A stretch of DNA of 64,000 nucleotides from contig JAOVVO010000473.1 of NCBI GenBank assembly GCA_028564675.1, positions 1 to 64,000 on the forward strand. The letters run 5' to 3'. Under the pieces are notes generated by a model. The model was not told the DNA's origin, did not search any database, and saw only the letters and a list, made by a program, of their open reading frames with translations. A program made the translations under genes and the position numbers. Positions within the stretch are counted from its first letter, which is position 1; every line of letters starts with the position of its first letter. This stretch comes from Onchocerca lupi (lineage: Eukaryota > Nematoda > Chromadorea > Rhabditida > Onchocercidae). Below are positions 62,360-64,000 of this stretch, piece after piece.

Positions 62360-64000
62360 GTAGGATTTGTTTTATTCCCCACCTTTCATAGAATATAATT
62401 TTAAAGAAGAATGAAATATCATTACAACGTTGTAATAGAGAAGATATACCAATCGATGGTGACCTACTCTCGAGTATTATGTGCATAAGTGATACATATC
62501 TTTCCAATATTGGGTCCGTAATGATACACATTATGACAGTAACCAGCCAATTTATGGCCTTGAGCTGAATTCCGGATGTAATGATAGTCAAAAATAAAAA
62601 TTCCGGAAGTCATTGAACCGTTTCTTTCACCCGTTAAAAATCTCAAAAATGCCAGAAGAACAGTCAGTATTAATAATAAAAAGAAATAAAACAAACATAC
62701 TCATGCAGCAAACATGTTTCATTTAAGAATGCAGTTGTGCATGCAGCTGTTGGACCAAGTAATTTAGTTAAATTTTTGGATATTGTTATTGTTTTTTTTT
62801 TTTTTTTTTGCATTATATTATGAATTTTGTAAACTTATACATAAAGGTATGTTTTCTTATCTTAATAAAATAGTAGAACAAAATTTCAGTTTCGATGACA
62901 AATTGAATAGTTGTTTCTTGTGGAAGGAAACTATGGCGTAGCAAGCAAAAATGTAACTTATACTGACAAGATAAAATTTAAACTAGACTTATTTTTGCTG
63001 CAATTTCTTTAACCTTTAATTAGAAGTAACTGCACTTGTTTTATAATACTTCGCAAAATTTGCTGATTTCGGATAATTTCTGTGATTTCTATTTGTGGAT
63101 GAAAACTTTTAAGAAATCATTTTGAGTGCTTCCTTCCTTTTTACGGTTTAGTTACTTGTTAATATATTTATTTATTTTGCAACTTATGGTGCTTCGCTAC
63201 AAATAATATACAATTTCTATTCTTGGCATGAACGATAGCTTCATACTGCAAATTAGTAACAACTAGTAAAAATCCTCGCTCCTCCTACTTTTTCGTAAAA
63301 ATCATTGGATATCAGAAGCCATTATGCAAATGTCATGTAAAAGGTCAATATTTTTTGACAGACCGTCTCAAGAGTGATTTGCTTATGAAGGTCATAGAAT
63401 ATTTTCTTTCAAAATCTTTCGTAATCCACCATCAAATGAAACTATATTCTTACAACAAAACTGCTGTTGCTTGCCGAGATAACTGTTGAAATTACCTGAT
63501 TATTTTTCTTTCTCGCAATTCATCTCTTCACTTCTTTGAAATACCTTCGCTTGTTTGTTGTTCTTTTAGATATATTCATTTCTGAAAATTTCAGTATTTT
63601 AATTTAAAAGATTTTTGCAACTGAATCTTTTATAATTGATTTCATTTATTTCTCCTAAACATACTTTGTCTCAATTGATTGATTGAGTTAATTCTCACTT
63701 CATAAAAATTGTAATTTGAACATTGTTGGAAAATGACTCAGATATCTCTATTAAAATGCAAAAAAGAAAAATAGTACTCATGATATTCTGACTGCACCAA
63801 TTTATGAATTATTAGGTGCTTGGAAAATTGGAATTTTGTGATATTCGTCACTTTTTAAACCAACTTTCTTCGCAGCTTCTTTTTTGTTTATAAATAAATA
63901 TAAGATGGGTGTATATAAAATATGAAACAAATTTTTTGATAAAAGAAATGAAACAGTTATATGTATTCAGAGCGATCTCAATAAAAAAAAAAAACTTTGC
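62360..64000. other. Probable intron or intergenic DNA to window end
   Basis: A minus-strand open frame at 62464-62694 (76 codons) lacks an upstream ATG before its internal Met. A plus-strand frame over the same block is also open for 34 codons. Neither joins to neighbours. A poly-T run lies at about 62791-62809. Nothing else is supported. Confidence 0.4.

Noticed and set aside
62464..62694. 76-codon minus-strand ORF with a signal-peptide-like start
   Set aside because: The hydrophobic start has no in-frame ATG (a TGA lies just upstream), and no acceptor supports a spliced start.

Overview
The window is nuclear DNA of a nematode, most likely a clade III (spirurid or filarial-type) parasite. 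Three things point there: a complete cuticle collagen gene, small exons split by AT-rich introns that end in TTTCAG-like acceptors, and very AT-rich intergenic DNA full of poly-A/T runs and simple repeats. Several acceptor-like sites lie only a few bases before start codons, as expected for spliced-leader trans-splicing. I saw no rRNA, tRNA, CRISPR array or bacterial operon. The species assignment is inference.

Layout. At 2.0-2.5 kb is a two-exon gene for a TMEM218-type ciliary transition-zone protein, with an X-box-like site about 400 bp upstream. At 8.3-11.1 kb is a seven-exon coiled-coil gene of the FGFR1OP2/SIKE family (STRIPAK-associated). At 13.3-15.3 kb, on the minus strand, is a five-exon fructose-1,6-bisphosphatase with its key catalytic residues readable. 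From about 15.3 to 31 kb the sequence is gene-poor and holds inverted repeats and a few weak small-ORF candidates. At 31.0-32.5 kb is a three-exon cuticle collagen. From 32.5 to 42.6 kb there are isolated exon-like blocks, a possible LTR remnant and a long hairpin that resembles a pre-miRNA.

At 42.7-43.4 kb is a small multi-pass membrane protein gene whose exons stay open in two overlapping frames. At 46.3-50.6 kb is an eleven-exon type I membrane protein; its cysteine spacing resembles the DSL domain of Notch ligands, but it has no EGF repeats. At 53.5-55.7 kb are exon-like blocks of uncertain strand. At 58.4-59.9 kb is a five-exon secreted cysteine-rich protein with an internal duplication. 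A probable first exon at 62.3 kb starts a gene I could not follow to the right.

The genes are separate transcription units with no evidence of an operon, and they do not form one pathway. The most distinctive items are the EGF-less DSL-like protein, the long hairpin at 40.9 kb, the X-box-like site beside the ciliary gene, a four-unit heat-shock-element-like palindrome, and the dual-frame locus at 42.7 kb. All exon models were read by eye from splice motifs and frame continuity.
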